Source: Thunnus maccoyii (lineage: Eukaryota > Chordata > Actinopteri > Scombriformes > Scombridae). From it: DNA of 64,000 nucleotides. Under the pieces are notes generated by a model that had not been told where the DNA came from, searched no databases, and saw only the letters and a program-made list of their open reading frames with translations. Made by a program: the position numbers and the translations under genes. The stretch's first letter is position 1. Each line of letters opens with the position of its first letter. The stretch is from positions 25,009,067 through 25,073,066 of the forward strand of contig NC_056545.1 of the NCBI RefSeq assembly GCF_910596095.1, written 5' to 3'. This document shows, piece after piece, positions 1-12,900 of the stretch.

Positions 1-1884
1 GATTAAGACAATGTGAATAGTATATGCAAATTAACAATGTTTAACTTCCCTCCATGTTGCCTGCACCCAGAGCTCCCCAATGATTTGCTGGCAAAGACTT
101 TGGAGATCTGCTTTAGACTACAAACTAAGTTTCCTCATTTTCTGTAGTGGAGCCTTCAAAAACTGTCAAAGGTGAGTCTCCAAAAAAACTCTGTCTACCA
201 TGTTACACCAGTGATAGGTAAAAGTATATAAAATATCACTACTAAAATATCACTACTAAATACTTTAAAATATCAGCATATTTGGAAGAAAACTAGTTTC
301 ATGATACAAGGCCGAATATCACACCAGCACCACTCCTTGCACACCAGTACAATATATCCAGAATCGGTGAGTAAAGAGATATAATGCTTCTTACTAACTT
401 TGTCTCTGAAATTTGCATCCCATAAACGCACCCGTCAGTAGATTGGACAGGACAAACACAATGCATCCTGGTTGTTGTAAGATTCCCCTTTAACTTTTTC
501 TCAGTTTTCTCTAGTCATAGGGCACCGATTTCAAAAATAATTGCACATTTCTTCAACATAGGTGACCTAGTTTTAAGAAATCATCATATTCACAGTGGTG
601 AATTTTTCCTTTGAGAGAAAGAGAGTGAAAGAAAAAAGCAGAGGAAGGAGTGATAGGTCAGAAAAAGGAGCGTGGATTTACTACAGCAGTGCTCACACAC
701 ATTCAGACACACAGCATATTAAATGAGAGGGAAGCAGCTTGAAGGGTGGAGCAGAGGCCTCCTGAACAGACATGAAAGACTAAAACTCAAAAACATCAGT
801 TTGAGTACGGAGCTTAACCCAAAGTTGCCCCCGTCACACAGAAATATGGAAAACTGGACAGCACTGGCTAGATTTTATGCCTGGAGGCAGCTGGAAGCGG
901 TTCAAAGATGGCAGAGATAATCAAACAATGTTTCAGTGATGTTTGCTCTCTAAGAAAAGTTCTCTCACTCAGTCTGAGACTTTTTAGAGGAAAACTATTC
1001 AGAATACTGATGGTGACATAAATGATGGTTCAATCATCCTCCCTTTCGCAGCGATGAAAGGAAAACACACAAAGTGTAATTTAATTGTTGGAGGGACATG
1101 TTCTGCTAATAGACTCTGCAGCTCTAATCCAGCCTGATATGGAAAATGTATTCATCTGTATCAGAGAAATGATTGACAGCTGGCACAGGTACCATATGGG
1201 CTCCGGCGGCGACAGCAGCACTGAAATAAAACAGCAGGTGCTTTGATCAAAGCAACTTCCTATTTTCATCACCATGCTTCGGAGGACATCTGCATAGCAG
1301 CTTTGCCCAAGGGAAAGCTGACACAGCAGGCCGGGCTTCCTCAGCATCAGCACAATGAAACTGGATGTGAGTGTATGTGCTTGAGGGAACACACACACAC
1401 ACACAAAAATACACGCTCTCTTTCGTTTCCCAAGCAGCCAACGTCGGGGTAAAAACACTGAAGGACTCTCTCTGATGGGGATGCAGATAAGAAGGCACAG
1501 TTTCAGAAAGTCGCATAGGGGGAATCTTCAAAGGGAAATATTCAGCGGGTGCAGCTGGGGTTGGATGGAGTTTAGCTGCAAATTGGAAACCTTTTTGAGC
1601 CAAAAGTTGGTCCACTGAGCAAATGATAACATTCCCTTACAGAGTCATTTTCATTCATTCTGCTGTGACTGCAAAATCCATTCATTCATGGCCAAGAGCA
1701 GCCGAAATGTCACGATTTTGATATAAATATAGTCCTGAGGCTGAGACACAGTACTGTGATATCTGCAGATATCAGAAGAGTATTGTTTCTGAAGTTGTTT
1801 TACAACAAGAGGTTAGTTTGCCAAGTGTCCATGAGCAACTCAACCTGCCTCTCCACACAATGAACCAAATATCAAATAATAATG

Positions 1885-2866
1885 TAAATCAGTGGTTTCC
1901 CACTAAAGGGTCAGGGGCCAAAAAGATAACTGGATACAGTGTCGGAGGGTTCCATTCATTCCTATGAAAGTTGCTCAGTGGTGCATGAAGCCAAAAAAGC
2001 CACTTCCCAATGTAAAGACCTAGATGAAAACATACTGTGCAACTCTATGGGCCCAATGCACCCATAGAGTTTGCCCACTAGAAACTTCTGCAGGCTGAGA
2101 TAGCTAACTCCTAGTTTAGCCCTCTGGCTTACTTGAATGTGGATAAAACAATTCAATCGTGTGGCTCTTCTAGACTTTTGAAATGTGATCGGACCGAATG
2201 GATCAAATTCTGATGTGAAACGAGTCATTTTGCAGGGATTGTGATGCTCAAAAAAATGTATCCACTGTTTTAGAGATGCTCCTTTTCTCATGATTGTGTG
2301 CAGGAAAAATGCTTTTTGGGCCAAAGGTGGAAATGGAAGTTGTAATTCCACAGTTTGGCCATCATGTGAAATTGGCTTCAAAGCCCAGCGCTGTTCCTGG
2401 GGACTTGTAAGGGGCCCCAAAGTAAATCTGAGTGATTGCAGGATACTTAACTAAATGGAAAAAATATATATAATGAATATATATATTTCTCTTACATAAA
2501 ATCATGTTGATGTAGCCTCCAGAGCCAGCAGAAGTCTGCTGAGGGACAGCTTCTGGAAGCTAACCTATCAGAACAGAGTGGGCTCATCGGGAGGGGAGTC
2601 TTAAAGAGACGGGAGCTAACATGGCCTGTTTCAGACAGAGGCTGAACTGAGGGGTTGCATAAAGGGTCAGTATAAGATAAATAAAGAGGGTTTTTTTAGT
2701 GTAAATCATTCAAAGATATTCCAATATAGCCCCAGGATATAAATATGGAAATGTACATGATATTTTAAAAATCTGATTGCTCTTAAAGTGCTCACAGCTC
2801 ATAGAAATATGTTGAGTTTGCTTTGTTTAAAATGGTCACAAGCCAAAAAAGTTGTGAACTACTGAC
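1885..2866. mobile_element. Degenerate hAT-like interspersed repeat
   Basis: The left edge CAGTGGTTTCCCACTAAAGGG and the right edge GCCAAAAAAGTTGTGAACTACTG are imperfect inverted termini (10 of 14 bp) of the same type as 54014-54657. The interior includes a hairpin CTCTATGGG...CCCATAGAG (about 2042-2070). The boundaries are uncertain. Confidence 0.45.
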
Positions 2867-4603
2867 ATAAAGAATTTGAAATACTATAATCACTGATAGC
2901 TGCAAAGAATATGTTCAGATAACATACCAGGCTTTGTACATCAACAAGGAAAATCAGAGCATAAAAAAGTCCATTACTTCAAGACTTCATGTCTATCTAA
3001 GATGAAAAATTACTTTTCTAAGCTTCCACTTTGGGAAACTTGATTTCTTTCCTCAACGTGTGAAGTCTTGTGGTAAAAGAATTTCAATAAGATCTTGACA
3101 TTTTGGGAAGCATACAAGAAAACTTTCATGTTGCGGCACATGAAATATTTCTTAAATTACAGGGTTCCTTGTTATCAGAAAAAAAAAACAGTTTGGGTTT
3201 CATATTTTAAAAAATGTCACCAAATAGCGCTGCCAAATTCATTGCTCAAAGCAGAGCCAGATTTCACTTGTGGTTCCCCATTTATTACTGAGTGCCATTG
3301 CTCTCCTTTTATCTCTCTGTGTAACAACAAAACACCACAAGCTGCTGCTGCTCCAGACCGAGCAACACAAACATCTTCGATTATACAGGTAAGAAAAAAA
3401 AAAACACTCTGTGGTTCATATTTCTTTCAAGAGCAGAAAAACACAGCTTTAGGTGTATACCTTTTAAGTCCTCAACCTGCCAGACTCCCAAAGAACCATT
3501 TTCACACTAAAACATTTTTTGAACTGGCAGTCATATCAATAAAAAGAGAAAACAACAGGCAATCAATGTAGCAAATAAAATCTCTCCAACGTTTTCGTGT
3601 GAGCATGTAATGTAAATGATCTCCATATGTTAATATGGCTATAACCCTGGAGGAAAGCAGCTTGAGATTACGCTTGTCTGTGCAGTGAGTGCTTGTACAC
3701 TCAGCGGAGTGTGACGTGTCTTCAGCCCTGAACAGATAACTGCACTGTGAGAATCTGCCTGAGTGTTGTTGCACGACGAAACCCCAACGTGGTCTTCAGC
3801 TGCTTCTGTCAGCATATGAACTGAAGTAAAAAAGCAAAAATGAAGGGTAGATTTGATGTTACCCAGGAGTGGAATGCTAGAAAGTTAAATACACAGAAAT
3901 TCAAATAAAATTCAGTAACACGAATGAAATAAATGAGTGGGTGTGTTTGTGAGCTTGCAGCTGTGTGTTTTTACACCTGTGCATGTTTGTACATCTATAA
4001 TATGCATAAAATTATGTGCGAAGTAATGGTTGCATGTATTTCTTTACCCTGATAAGTAAATCTGTCTATGCATGTCTCCATCTCTGTTCACTCTTTCCAC
4101 ACAAACACACACACACACACACAGACACACATTGCTCGAATCAAAGAGCCATCCAATCCTATGGATCCTGACCACTAAGAAGAACAGGCCGATAAAATAT
4201 GCATGACAGGAGAAAAAGCTCCCCGCCTAGGCACACAGAAATGTTCTGCCTCCCTCTCTCGGAGCGTAAAACATTGATGGTGGCAGCGCTCGGTGGCGCA
4301 GGAGCTGAACCACTTGATATAGTGCTGAGCTAAACCAGTGGAGGGGTTAGCAAGTTCACATCTAATTCTGGACTTCACCCACGGGACCACCGGCCTGAGA
4401 AAGCAAAGAGCTGGGCAGTTTTACCTCGAAAAGCCCTCTGCTGTGTGTGCAGAACTGTTGAATGTAAGGACACAAGGTTACGTGCTTCTACTTCTGACAG
4501 AATGTACAAACATTCCTGGGCTGTGCCTCCTATGTTCTAGCTATGTAGTAAAAGTGATACAGCAAATGTTGTAAAGCAAGTGTCAGTTTTAGAGGTGGAC
4601 TCT

Positions 4604-4630
4604 AACCCCTAACCCTAACCCTAACCCCTA
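4604..4630. repeat. Short interstitial telomere-like repeat
   Basis: Three to four imperfect CCCTAA units (TAACCCCTAACCCTAACCC and on). Too short to claim a fusion site. Confidence 0.8.
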
Positions 4631-5526
4631 ATCCTTTTGGCCAGCTCCGTTGTCTCAGACTGTCCTTAAAGCACCCCAGTGACTTTGTGAACCACTGGTC
4701 TACTATAATACTGCTACCATATAGCAAACAGATATTATGAAAACAATATTGTTACTGTTCCACATGCATCTGCAACGTCGTCATAAGTGCAACAGACTAC
4801 AGCAATGAATCCTGACAACATGACTGACTGTAATTAAACCCAATATCTAATGAAAAAAAATCTTTTATGCAATAATTTCTACCACATGTTACTACATGAT
4901 GATTTTCTTGCATCTCTAGCTAAAATCCTTTTGCATTGCTCAATCCTATCAACTTAAAAATGCAAATTAACTTTCCACCCACAAAACTGTGACATTTCTG
5001 CCCATACGTTTTGTGTATGTTTTGCTTACATTTCACAAACATTTCATAAACCTCCCCTTCCCTTCCTATTTGATATGTGATCTCTTTTTTTTTATTTTTG
5101 TGACGTTCAGCCCTCATACAGTAACTACTACTATATTAATACTGTAATACTGTAAGTGAAGTAATACAACATCACACGTCTCCTTTGCCTCACTTGTCAG
5201 AGATACTGTAGAAAACATGGGAGTAAAAACAGGCATCAGCAACACTGATAATATGCACACTCTAACGAAAACCATTGTTCTTAATCTACTTGTTTCAGTT
5301 TATCAGGCCACTTTGATAGCACTCATGCACATACTTGCATTGCTGGGAAAACAAACACTCCTCTGATCTGCCCTCCTCAGGGCTGTGTGGGCTCTCTGTG
5401 AAACCTCTGTCTATCTAGACAAGAGTCGACCTGGAAACTGAACAAAGGCCCGTCTCCTCGCTTTGCATTGTTATTTAGCAAAGTCTGTCACTGAGAAAGA
5501 CACACAGCTCTACACCACAGAACAGG

Positions 5527-5529
<3 letters not shown>

Positions 5530-5578
<49 letters not shown>
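5530..5578. repeat. (CA)n microsatellite
   Basis: 49 bp of perfect CA repeats; the apparent reading frames across it are low-complexity artefacts. Confidence 0.97.
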
Positions 5579-5579
<1 letters not shown>

Positions 5580-6813
5580 TCACAAGAGGCTCAGCACTCT
5601 TGCTTTGCTGCAGACTCCCTCTCATCTTCCCAGAGCAACATTGATCTGATTGTGGAGTCAGACAGAGGAGTATGAGGGTCTGACTGTTAGCAATAAGCGC
5701 CACTTTAAAACACACCATTAACCATGCCCTGTGAAAGTTCCGGCTTTGTCAATAAAGATTTAACCTGCCCAATTAATTCAGCTTCTAATTATGCTTAGTT
5801 AAATGCCACATGCAGGGATTCAAATTAGCTACTCAGTATACAGGCTACGTAATTGCTGCTGACGCCAAATGAATTAGAGAGGGAAAAATAAACAACTAAG
5901 GGTTTGTGAATCAGTCGACCTGAAAAACAGAGTGGATAGATGAAGTGACTTGAGACTTACTAAATCAAAAAGGCATCAGAGGTGCATGAATAGCTTTAGA
6001 AAAGGCAGAAAACGGCATTTTTTTGACTTGCTGCTCAGCTATTTTATCTTTAACAGTGCAAATACACAGTATCTCAACAGAAAATGTGAAGGTGCGACAT
6101 GTATAAGAAAATATGTTGCTTTAACTAAAGCACACATGAACCTCTCATTTAACATTAGAAAAATGCTTCACATTTGTACCAACAGCCATTAAAATGGTCC
6201 GATGCACAAGGCAAGAGTGTGAAGGCCGCTACCGAGCAGTGACATGAGCCGTGGTGTATTATGGGTTTTTAAAGCCGAAGTGCTGACAAGACCACGCTTT
6301 GTTTATGAGACTACTTCTCTGTTTGAATGAAAGCGGCAGCCTGATAAGTCACATGTAGCCCTGAACCAATGACCTGTGTTAAGGAGGCGTAATTGTCTTT
6401 TTACAGCAGGCTCTAAATCTATCCTCGCCTTCCCTTCAGCAGTTCACCCCTACGAGTGCCATGCAGACTCTGGTTGCCTAGCAGCAGCTGTCCTCCAGTT
6501 GTTTCCTTTGTTTTTTTGTGTTTTGACTGATGGGCAACAAAGTCAGCTTCTTTTTACTGTTTCTGGTAACAGGAAGCACTGTCAGGGCTTGTTGCAGAGA
6601 GGCTCTACTGAAGGAAGATGAGATAGTGCAGAATGCCTCGTGCTCGGGGGGTACAGGGGCAATGCAGAGTGTTGAAATGATGAATTTTAAGCAGATGCAG
6701 GACTTAACAAGCTGTTATTAGCTATTTGTGAGAAGAAAGTCCTCTGTATTATCTGTCTGTATCCAGTATTAGTGTGTGTAAGCTGCTGTGTGTGTATTCA
6801 CGTCTGTACTGAC

Positions 6814-6952
6814 CTGAAGCCATCTGCATGTATCCAGCCAGGGTGCAGATCCTCCTCTCACATCCTCCACTGGGCAGGAAGATGGTGATGATGGCTAAGA
6901 GGGAGCTGACAGCCAGCAGAGCGCAACCTCCTGAACACAGCACCGCACTGGT
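6814..6952 (-). CDS. lhfpl7: lhfpl7-like exon 2: second membrane segment
   Basis: It encodes TSAVLCSGGCALLAV..., a hydrophobic helix, then LPSGGCERRICTLAG and YMQMAS, which leads into TM3. Splice sites are clean: acceptor TTCTTCAG|ACC and donor TTCAG|GTCAGT. The acceptor sits directly behind a (TG)n tract (plus-strand CA repeat 6961-6984). The reading frame continues exactly from exon 1 and ends with one spare base. Confidence 0.72.
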
Positions 6953-9900
6953 CTGAAGAACACAAACACACACACACACACACAAAACACTGTTATTTTA
7001 ACTTAATTTTAAAGCTGCAACGATCAACCGTTTTTGTTATTTTTCAAGCAAAAATGCCAAACATTCACTGGTTCCAGCTTCTCAATGCTATCTTTGTCAC
7101 ACATAAGTTTAAACTGAATATTTTTGGATTTTGGGCTGATGATTGAGTAAAACAAGCAATTTGAACACATGACCATGGGCTGCAGGAAATTATAACGAGA
7201 ATTTTTCACTATTTTCTGACATTTTGTTAACTAAACGATCAATACTACCTGATTCATTCACTGAAAGCAAATCAGACACTACTGTGTTAGACACCTGGCT
7301 GCACAACAAGTGGTTGCAAATTCCTCTACTCTGTGAAAAGAGGCTGCTTTTGTAACATAGCCACAAACAAATGTCTGTGTTTGCCTTCCCGTCAAAGAGT
7401 TATGATTCATTGCTACATTTGAAAACACTCCCAAAAGCCAGAAGTCTGTGTTTTGGTCAGGGCAGATTGTGTAATCTCACAGTCAATCCTCCTAACAGGT
7501 TAATGGCTCTCTCAGCTGGAAAACAGCACTCTATGGCCAAACAACAGGGCACTGTCCCTATTCATTACATCTTCGCTTAATCACACACACATGCTGGGAG
7601 CAAGAGGAGCAAAACAGAAGCACTACTACACACACGCAGATGATAGATTCATTCACACCTTTTCTAATGAGCTGTACAAATGTGTGCAAACATGTAAATT
7701 TGTACTAGCATGTCTGCCATGCATTTGACATGGAACATCACCACTTCCGTAAAGCAGCAGGCATGTTAATTCTTCTGCTGTGAGAAATTTAGGTTCTTTA
7801 CACAGCATCCTGTCAGTGTTTTGACCGGCTTTTCACTCAACCTGCTAAGCTGGCCTCTTACTCTGCTCTTACAAAGAGTCTCCTGGGAAAGTGTGCATTC
7901 CTGGACGAGTGGCAGGTAAGTTTGAAAGCCCTATAGTGCGTTAGCCCTGAGGGAGTGTGTGTGTGTGTGTGTGTCTGTGTGTCTGTGTGTAGGTGTGAGT
8001 GTGTTTCCTACAACCTGTGTGTCTTGGTGGTGCTGTTTGATGTGGATAGCTTCTCAAAGTGACTCTCCAGCTTCACTTCACTACAAAGCTGCCACACACC
8101 CTCCTGGACACTTTCAAAACATGTCCCTCTTGGACAAGTGCAACACACAGACACTGCCGCAGTCAGAAAACAGCGCCACATTAGTGATTAGCATGCAGGC
8201 GGGGGCGATCCGAGAGAAATGTCTAACACGCACTAGGGAATTACAGCCCTAAAACACGTGTCATTATGCATGTCCCTGATGTGACTGACGTGAATGGAGG
8301 GAGGATGAAAGCAGAGCGATTTCCATGCCTGACAGAAGATTTAATTAGCTTGTTCTGGGTGTTTGGCAGAGAGGCAAAGAGGGGAGCAGGAGAATATTCA
8401 AGTGCTATGATGTTAGTGGCAATGATGGTGATTATTCTTTTGACCTTTATTTGTCCAGGTTTTGCTGAACGTGTGTTCTTCTTCACGTTCACAGCTGGGT
8501 TACGGATCAGCTCCTTGGGAACTGCTGGGAGCTAAGTGCCTTGCACAAGGGCACCTTGACCATTGCAATTAAGCAAAGGAAGAGCATGTGCAGAATGCGA
8601 ACAACTCCTTCAGGACTGTATTGCAAATAATTCAGAGAAAGATTATAGGTTTAATTTGATTTAATCTATGATTCAAATGTCATCATAATTCTGCACAGTT
8701 GATCATTTGTCAGTCATCTAGCAGTACAGTCTCTTCCTCTGTGATGACTGTTTGGATATTAACAAATGCAAGCTTTGACTATCACATCGGTAGTCAGCTG
8801 TAGGATGAGCCAGAGGACAGCAGACGGAGATGCACAACAATGGGAGCTCACTGCAAACAACACAATGTTCATTTTTGCCAAATAAATTTAGTCCGTCAGA
8901 TCATTTGTGCTAATATTTCTGCGCATTACCAGCTTTGTCAATCAGTTACTTTCCCCACTTTCATAGTGAGTACAGAGGTTGCTATCTGCAAAAGCTGAGC
9001 CACACACCCTCCTGAGAGAGGTCCTACCAGTGTTTTCCCACATCTGCATTTCTTCCAGTATCTATTTCCTTTATATACTGTGTGTTTGCACTCTATTTAC
9101 CAAATATTATCATCATTTTTCTCTATAGTGTCATTTTACTTGTTATTTCTGTCGACTTTGTACACACAACATCTAATGCATGTCCACCTGTCCTTGAGGG
9201 ACCCCTCCACTATTGCGTTTCCTGACTTTTTCCTTCTCTGAATCAAGGGTGTCATAGGCTTTACAGATATTAAATTCCTTTGTGATTCTGGGTTATATAA
9301 ATAAAATCAATTGGACTTGACTTGACATGAAGGGAGGAGGAGGATAAATAACCAGCAGGAAGACACAAGGTATAAACAATAAATATAAAAACATGTGGTG
9401 ATGTTGATGAGAATAGTTAAGTTTCAGCAAACACAATAAAGTCTGAATGGTGTTTGGTGTGAAGCAGTGAAATTGTTCTCAGCTGGGGAAAAGTGGACAA
9501 CACGACTTTATATCAAAATATTTCCAGCAGCTACACTAGAGTGACAGGGAGAAATGATTACTAGAAGTGTTCTAGTAATTTAAAACATTCACAGTGAGCA
9601 TTTTGTCAGATAGTGTCAATCCCTAGAAAGAGACTCTAGTAGAAAGATTTATTTCTAACCTTTTTTCAGTACTAACAACAGCACCATTGAATAATCATAA
9701 AACACAGATCATAAAATCATAAAAGAAGCAGAGATTCCAATTTCTCCAACCAAAGTGGCAGCAACAGACCAGAATGCACCACAGTTTTGGGTACAGTCAA
9801 AAACACTGACACATCCAGTATATACACAGCTGAATAAATACACCTGGAAGGTATTTACCTGCTTGTGTTTAGACCTTTTTCTGAACTAACAAGTTCAGGT

Positions 9901-12900
9901 ACAGTCAAAGTTATTATTATCAAAGGCATTCTAGGAAATCTAAGAAATCCTTTAGTACACCGAGTGAAATATATCATCATATACTGTAATAACTCCTGAG
10001 CATTAGAGATTGATTATATTTAGCAACACCAGTGGTTTCCCTTTCAAAGCAATTATTTTCTGGCCACTTAGAAGCAGAAGAAACAAGCTGTGAACACAAC
10101 ACTCACACATTATCACCTTTTTTTTAAAGATTTTTTGGGGGGCATTTTATGCCTTTATTATGGCAACAGTGGAGAAATGACAGGAAACAAAAGGGGAGAG
10201 AGATGGGGAGTGACAACCAACAAAAGTCCACTGCCAGATTTGAAACACGGACGTTGCGGTTATGTGGTGTGTGGCATGCGTCACACCATGCATGTGGCAA
10301 CCAGTAGGCGTGCCACATTATCACCTTTTAAGGTGCCAAGGACACGTTAGCAAACAACTGCCTATTTACACATTGAGCAGATATGGAGCAACATCAGCAT
10401 TCATTTGCTTTTGTGTTTCTGGCCACCTGGTGAATGATGAAAATCCAATATCTTCTTTTAGCTCTTTTTTTGGCTTCCACCAACTCCTGAGTGAAATATC
10501 TGTCTCTTTAGCAGCTAAATGCTCCACTATATGTTCACTAGCTAGTTGCTAATTTTGCCTGTCTGCTGTTTGGTGCTGGGCAGGTAGTGTGTTGTGGTTT
10601 TTTAGAGCTTTTTCACTGAAAATAGCTGCAAGCTGCAGCCAAAAACAAATTGTTGAGAGCAGTGAGACTGAACCAAAACAGCACGTTTGTGGGCTCTAAA
10701 ACCAAAACAATGAGCTGAAAGATGCCATCAAGCTCCTTGAGAGCTGCGGAGAACTGCAGAGTTGGGTGATAATTACCTGTGGGTTCATCATTACGGCAAC
10801 GCCTTTCACATTACACACAGTTACAAGATCCATTGATACTACAAAAATATAGATTATAGCTGCATTAATATACCAAAAAAAGGACATGGTAAGTAAAGAA
10901 AAAACATTATGCCAACAAGAACTTTTATCTCTGCTACTCCTGCTACTTGTTCTTCCTGTTTTGAACTTGGTGACTACAAGAGGACAGAGAAGACACAGCG
11001 GTTCACTCAGATACAGAAAAGCCATTAACTTCGGTGGTCTTTGTTCTCCTCCCTTTCTCGCTGGAATGATATTCATGTATGCAGAGGAATGTCTCCTTTC
11101 TCCCTGCTGCTTGATCTCGGCGTGCCTCGTGGGCTCCCAGTGTGCAGCCTACCTCCCACCCTGCTGTTCTCAATTCATTGTGACACATTAAAGGTGCATC
11201 ATGTGTCATATAGGGGAGTGGAGCCTTTGAGGGGGAGGACAGCCGTGTTCAGTTATATAAGGTCTACTTTGACTAAACAATAAGAGGCACGTTGTGATCG
11301 GCTGAATTAAGTTTGATAAAGATGATTAGCATAAAAATGCACGACTGTTTGAGGGCAAAGAAAAAAATACATTTCTGAAAATGGGTGTAAATATAAATAT
11401 TTCCCTATGTAAGCTATAAATCCAGCTGCTATTTGTGTATTCTGCCCATTTTTTCAGTCAATTATCTGCAAGCTGTAATAGATTTATACACATGACATTT
11501 TCTGTGTGCCATTTAAACACAGCCCGAGAGACTAATAAAGGCTATCAGAGTGCTGCACAGCTATTTTTACAGAAAACAACCAGCATTTCAATTAATGGTG
11601 TCACAATTAATCAACTCCCAACTCTGTGTCTCTGTGTGAGTGTGTTCTGATGAAACAAACTCATAATCATTACCACTTTAACTCAGACAATACAGAAAAA
11701 CTTAGGAGGCCCTAGTCGCTCTGAGCAAGTTAATTTAGTAGAAAATGAGCTGCTAACTGCACTGGTCCTTTCAGTGATGCTTCCTAAATAAATTGCAATT
11801 ATGTGTGAATAACTGGTAGATCCACCCCAACAGCTGGAGCCGGAGTCGAAAGCGATGAGGGGGAGGGGTTGAAAGAGTAGAGAATTGTGGTGAGAAGAAA
11901 TCAAAGTTTTCATTTGGCAGAAGACAGCAAGGACTTATCTTAATCTCTTTGTCTTTCACTCTGCTGCAGCCTGAAAACTTGATTTAGAAAGCAATCCTCT
12001 CAGGATATTGTGACTTAAGGCACAAGGACACAACTTTTACATCACCACCCTAATTAATACAGACAATAACTGGCGGACTTGACCCACAAGCATCATTTAA
12101 TCCGGAAATACGAGTAACAAGCCTCTAGCAGCCGCTAATATAACCATACAAGTGTTACAATGCTGATAAAACTAAGGGCCAAAGGCATTGACACACATGT
12201 TGTAAGACTACCTGGCTCTGTCGTAAAGAAACTTTATTGGATTCCCACAATAAATGGTCCACATCCTGAGCCTGTTGGAGCCCAATAACTGCGCTGAAAC
12301 AAAAAAAACCCCTCTATACAGCTGCTTTGAGTAATAAAGGGGCAGTCTGAAGGGGACTCTTTCATTTCCAATTACATTAAGGAAGTCAGGGATTACACTG
12401 TACAGGACAATGAAATTTCATTGTCTCCTCAATTGGGAGTTACAAGATGGAGATGGCAAGGCATGTCTCATTAAACGCACTTTGCCTTCCCAAGCCTGGA
12501 CTGAATGGCTTAATGTTTCCACACAGGTTTCTGCTCTTCAGAAGTGCCGGGGCGAGGAGAATGTTACCTTAATGCTCAGCACCGGCCCTTGACAGAAATA
12601 ACCTCACCACTTTACAATCGAACGCCTCGCCTTTATGGAGGACAAGAGGTGAGGTGAGAGCACTGCAGATCCACCGATAAGCAGATGTGACAAGTTTGTG
12701 TATGTAGGTGTGTGTGTGCTCTGGTGTACATTGTCAATGTGTACAGGTATGCCATCTGCACACAACTGCTGTCTCATCCTCTGCGTGTGCTTGCCTCAGC
12801 TCTCCCATCTCTAATCAGCATTCAGCAGCGTGAGAGCCCAGAGGTCATACTAAAGCATCGGCCTTGACACGTTCAGCCTCTAGAAGCCCATTAGTGCTGT

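Larger units (their letters stand above)
1..6813 (-). other. lhfpl7-like intron 2 (5' part; exon 3 lies outside the window)
   Basis: No exon with a family match is visible here. Contents: a degenerate hAT-like repeat (about 1885-2866), a short run of telomere-like units (4604-4630), CA repeats (about 1389-1405, 4105-4130, 5530-5578) and an AT-rich, homeodomain-motif-rich block around 5745-5900. The rest shows nothing I can identify. Confidence 0.5.

Noticed and set aside
8420-8570. Possible SINE tail (AAGTGCCTTGCACAAGGGCACC)
   Set aside because: The short motif resembles fish SINE tails, but I could not find a tRNA-like head or boundaries.
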